Assembly: GCF_022012475.1 (NCBI RefSeq)
Contig: NZ_JAKLWS010000001.1
Coordinates: 1-64,000, forward strand
Length of the DNA: 64,000 nt
Reading direction: 5' to 3'
Origin: Rhodohalobacter sulfatireducens
GTDB lineage: Bacteria > Bacteroidota > Rhodothermia > Balneolales > Balneolaceae
Under the pieces are notes generated by a model. It was not told the origin of the DNA. It saw nothing but the letters and a program-made list of their open reading frames with translations, and did not search any database. Below are positions 63,103 through 64,000 of the stretch, piece after piece; position 1 is the first letter of the stretch; every line of letters begins with the position of its first letter. The translations under genes were made by a program, and so were the position numbers.

Positions 63103-64000
63103 GTGAATCAATAAACATCCATTTCCTCGGGGCTGCCGGTACGGTAACCGGAAGTAAATTTCTTATTGAATCATCTGATAAAAATATCCTCATTGATTGC
63201 GGATTATTCCAGGGGATCAAAAAAATTCGGCAGCTGAACTGGAGCCATCTTCCGATCCATCTGTCCGATATTGATCTTGTTGTTCTAACTCACGGTCATT
63301 TGGATCACTCCGGTTTCTTGCCGAACCTTGTTAAAATGGGATACAAAGGCCCTATTTGGGCAACTTCTCCGACGATTGATATCACTAAAATTATCCTGGA
63401 AGACAGTGCCAAAATCCAGGAGGAAGATGCTGAAAAAGCAAATAAGGAGCACTTCTCAAAGCATCACCCCGCCAAGCCTCTTTACACGCTGAGACATGTT
63501 GAGAAGACTCTTCCGCTATTTGAGGCTAAAGATGAAGGTATTTGGGTCCAGGTCAGTGATCATATTCGGTTACGGTTTCAATATAACGGTCACATACTTG
63601 GAGCCGCCTACCTGGAGCTGGATCTTTTAGGAAAACGGTTTGTCTTTTCCGGGGATGTCGGGCGACCCTCAGATCCACTCCTTCGAGAACCCAAAAAGCC
63701 GGAAAAAGCGCATATTCTGTTTTTAGAGAGCACTTATGGCGATCGGCTTCACCCGGATAAATCAACACTGGATGAAATGCAAAAGGTTATTCTTGAAACG
63801 TATGACAACAAGGGAACCATTATCATCCCGAGTTTTGCAGTGGAGCGGGCTCAACTGCTGCTTTACATGTTGTGGCAACTTCGTGTTCAGAATAAAATCC
63901 CCGAATCCATTCCTATTATTCTCGACAGTCCCATGGGAGCAAATGTTCTTGACCTGTTTCAAAAACACACAAGTTGGCATAAACTGAGTTCAGCAGAGTG
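63099..64000 (+). CDS. MBL-fold beta-CASP hydrolase (RNase-like), cut by window edge
   Basis: The first 300 codons of a metallo-beta-lactamase-fold protein starting MSESINIHFLGAAGTVTGSK. The zinc motif THGHLDHSG (HxHxDH) is present, along with later GHILGAAYLEL and FSGDVGRPSDP, all typical of the MBL RNA-processing exonuclease group with a beta-CASP insert (the YSH1/CPSF-73-like family). The C-terminal part is outside the window. The four-base overlap with the ATP-cone nuclease gene shows translational coupling. Confidence 0.88.
   Translation, partial: MSESINIHFLGAAGTVTGSKFLIESSDKNILIDCGLFQGIKKIRQLNWSHLPIHLSDIDLVVLTHGHLDHSGFLPNLVKMGYKGPIWATSPTIDITKIILEDSAKIQEEDAEKANKEHFSKHHPAKPLYTLRHVEKTLPLFEAKDEGIWVQVSDHIRLRFQYNGHILGAAYLELDLLGKRFVFSGDVGRPSDPLLREPKKPEKAHILFLESTYGDRLHPDKSTLDEMQKVILETYDNKGTIIIPSFAVERAQLLLYMLWQLRVQNKIPESIPIILDSPMGANVLDLFQKHTSWHKLSSAE

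Overview
The window looks like a chromosomal piece of a marine or halophilic Balneolota bacterium (Balneolaceae-like). Signs are the C-terminal sorting domain of the 395-2218 protease (NYPNPFNPVTTI type, typical of Balneolota, Rhodothermota and relatives), the mix of Bacteroidota-like metal genes with proteobacterial-like core genes, moderate GC, and very few strong Shine-Dalgarno sites. This assignment is an inference from protein style; no rRNA is present. I saw no tRNA, rRNA, CRISPR array, intact insertion sequence or prophage.

Layout. 1-8 kb holds housekeeping and metabolic genes: a partial trhO, a secreted metalloprotease-like protein, hemW, a gamma carbonic anhydrase, a DsbA-type thioredoxin, sufE, a PAS-only sensor and an acyl-CoA dehydrogenase. 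8-18 kb is the methylmalonyl-CoA branch: mutA-mutB overlap, and meaB lies 3.6 kb downstream. Between them are small palindromic or inverted-repeat elements, a broken DUF559 nuclease gene, terC and an App1-like phosphatase. 18-27 kb holds hsp20, a membrane M15-like peptidase, an APC permease fused to universal stress domains, an NhaC antiporter, a DUF4159 protein and a GH29 fucosidase.

27-34 kb is a minus-strand heavy-metal RND system (TolC-like protein, His-rich lipoprotein, His-rich adaptor, CzcA/CusA-like pump), preceded by a small His-rich exported protein. 35-40 kb is mixed: rhodanese, Gfo/Idh/MocA oxidoreductase, CrcB, OmpA-like and SGNH hydrolase. 39.8-53.5 kb is a plus-strand copper/silver island: a small His/Cys-rich protein, a 1252-aa CusA, TolC, a CusB with a metal-binding domain and a DUF3347 tail, a free DUF3347 protein, a PII-like protein, a SHOCT protein, a multicopper oxidase, an HMA-AraC fusion regulator, a CopZ-like chaperone and a CopB-class P-type ATPase.

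53.8-58.5 kb holds a compact signalling module (histidine-kinase core, RsbW-like/GNAT fusion, STAS-like protein) running into a flavin reductase and an M20 peptidase. 58.5-62.1 kb is a minus-strand operon of a Cys/His-rich membrane protein, a Met-rich lipoprotein and a TonB receptor. The receptor carries the CxxxM and HxM pair known from the OprC copper importer, so the region seems to encode copper import as well as export. The window ends with an ATP-cone/PD-(D/E)XK nuclease overlapping a beta-CASP metallo-hydrolase, cut by the window edge.

The most unusual items are the DUF559 gene bracketed by two copies of a multi-hairpin palindromic unit, two other genes bracketed by different repeat families, the OprC-like import operon, the kinase/RsbW-GNAT/STAS module, and the ATP-cone nuclease with its RNase-like partner.
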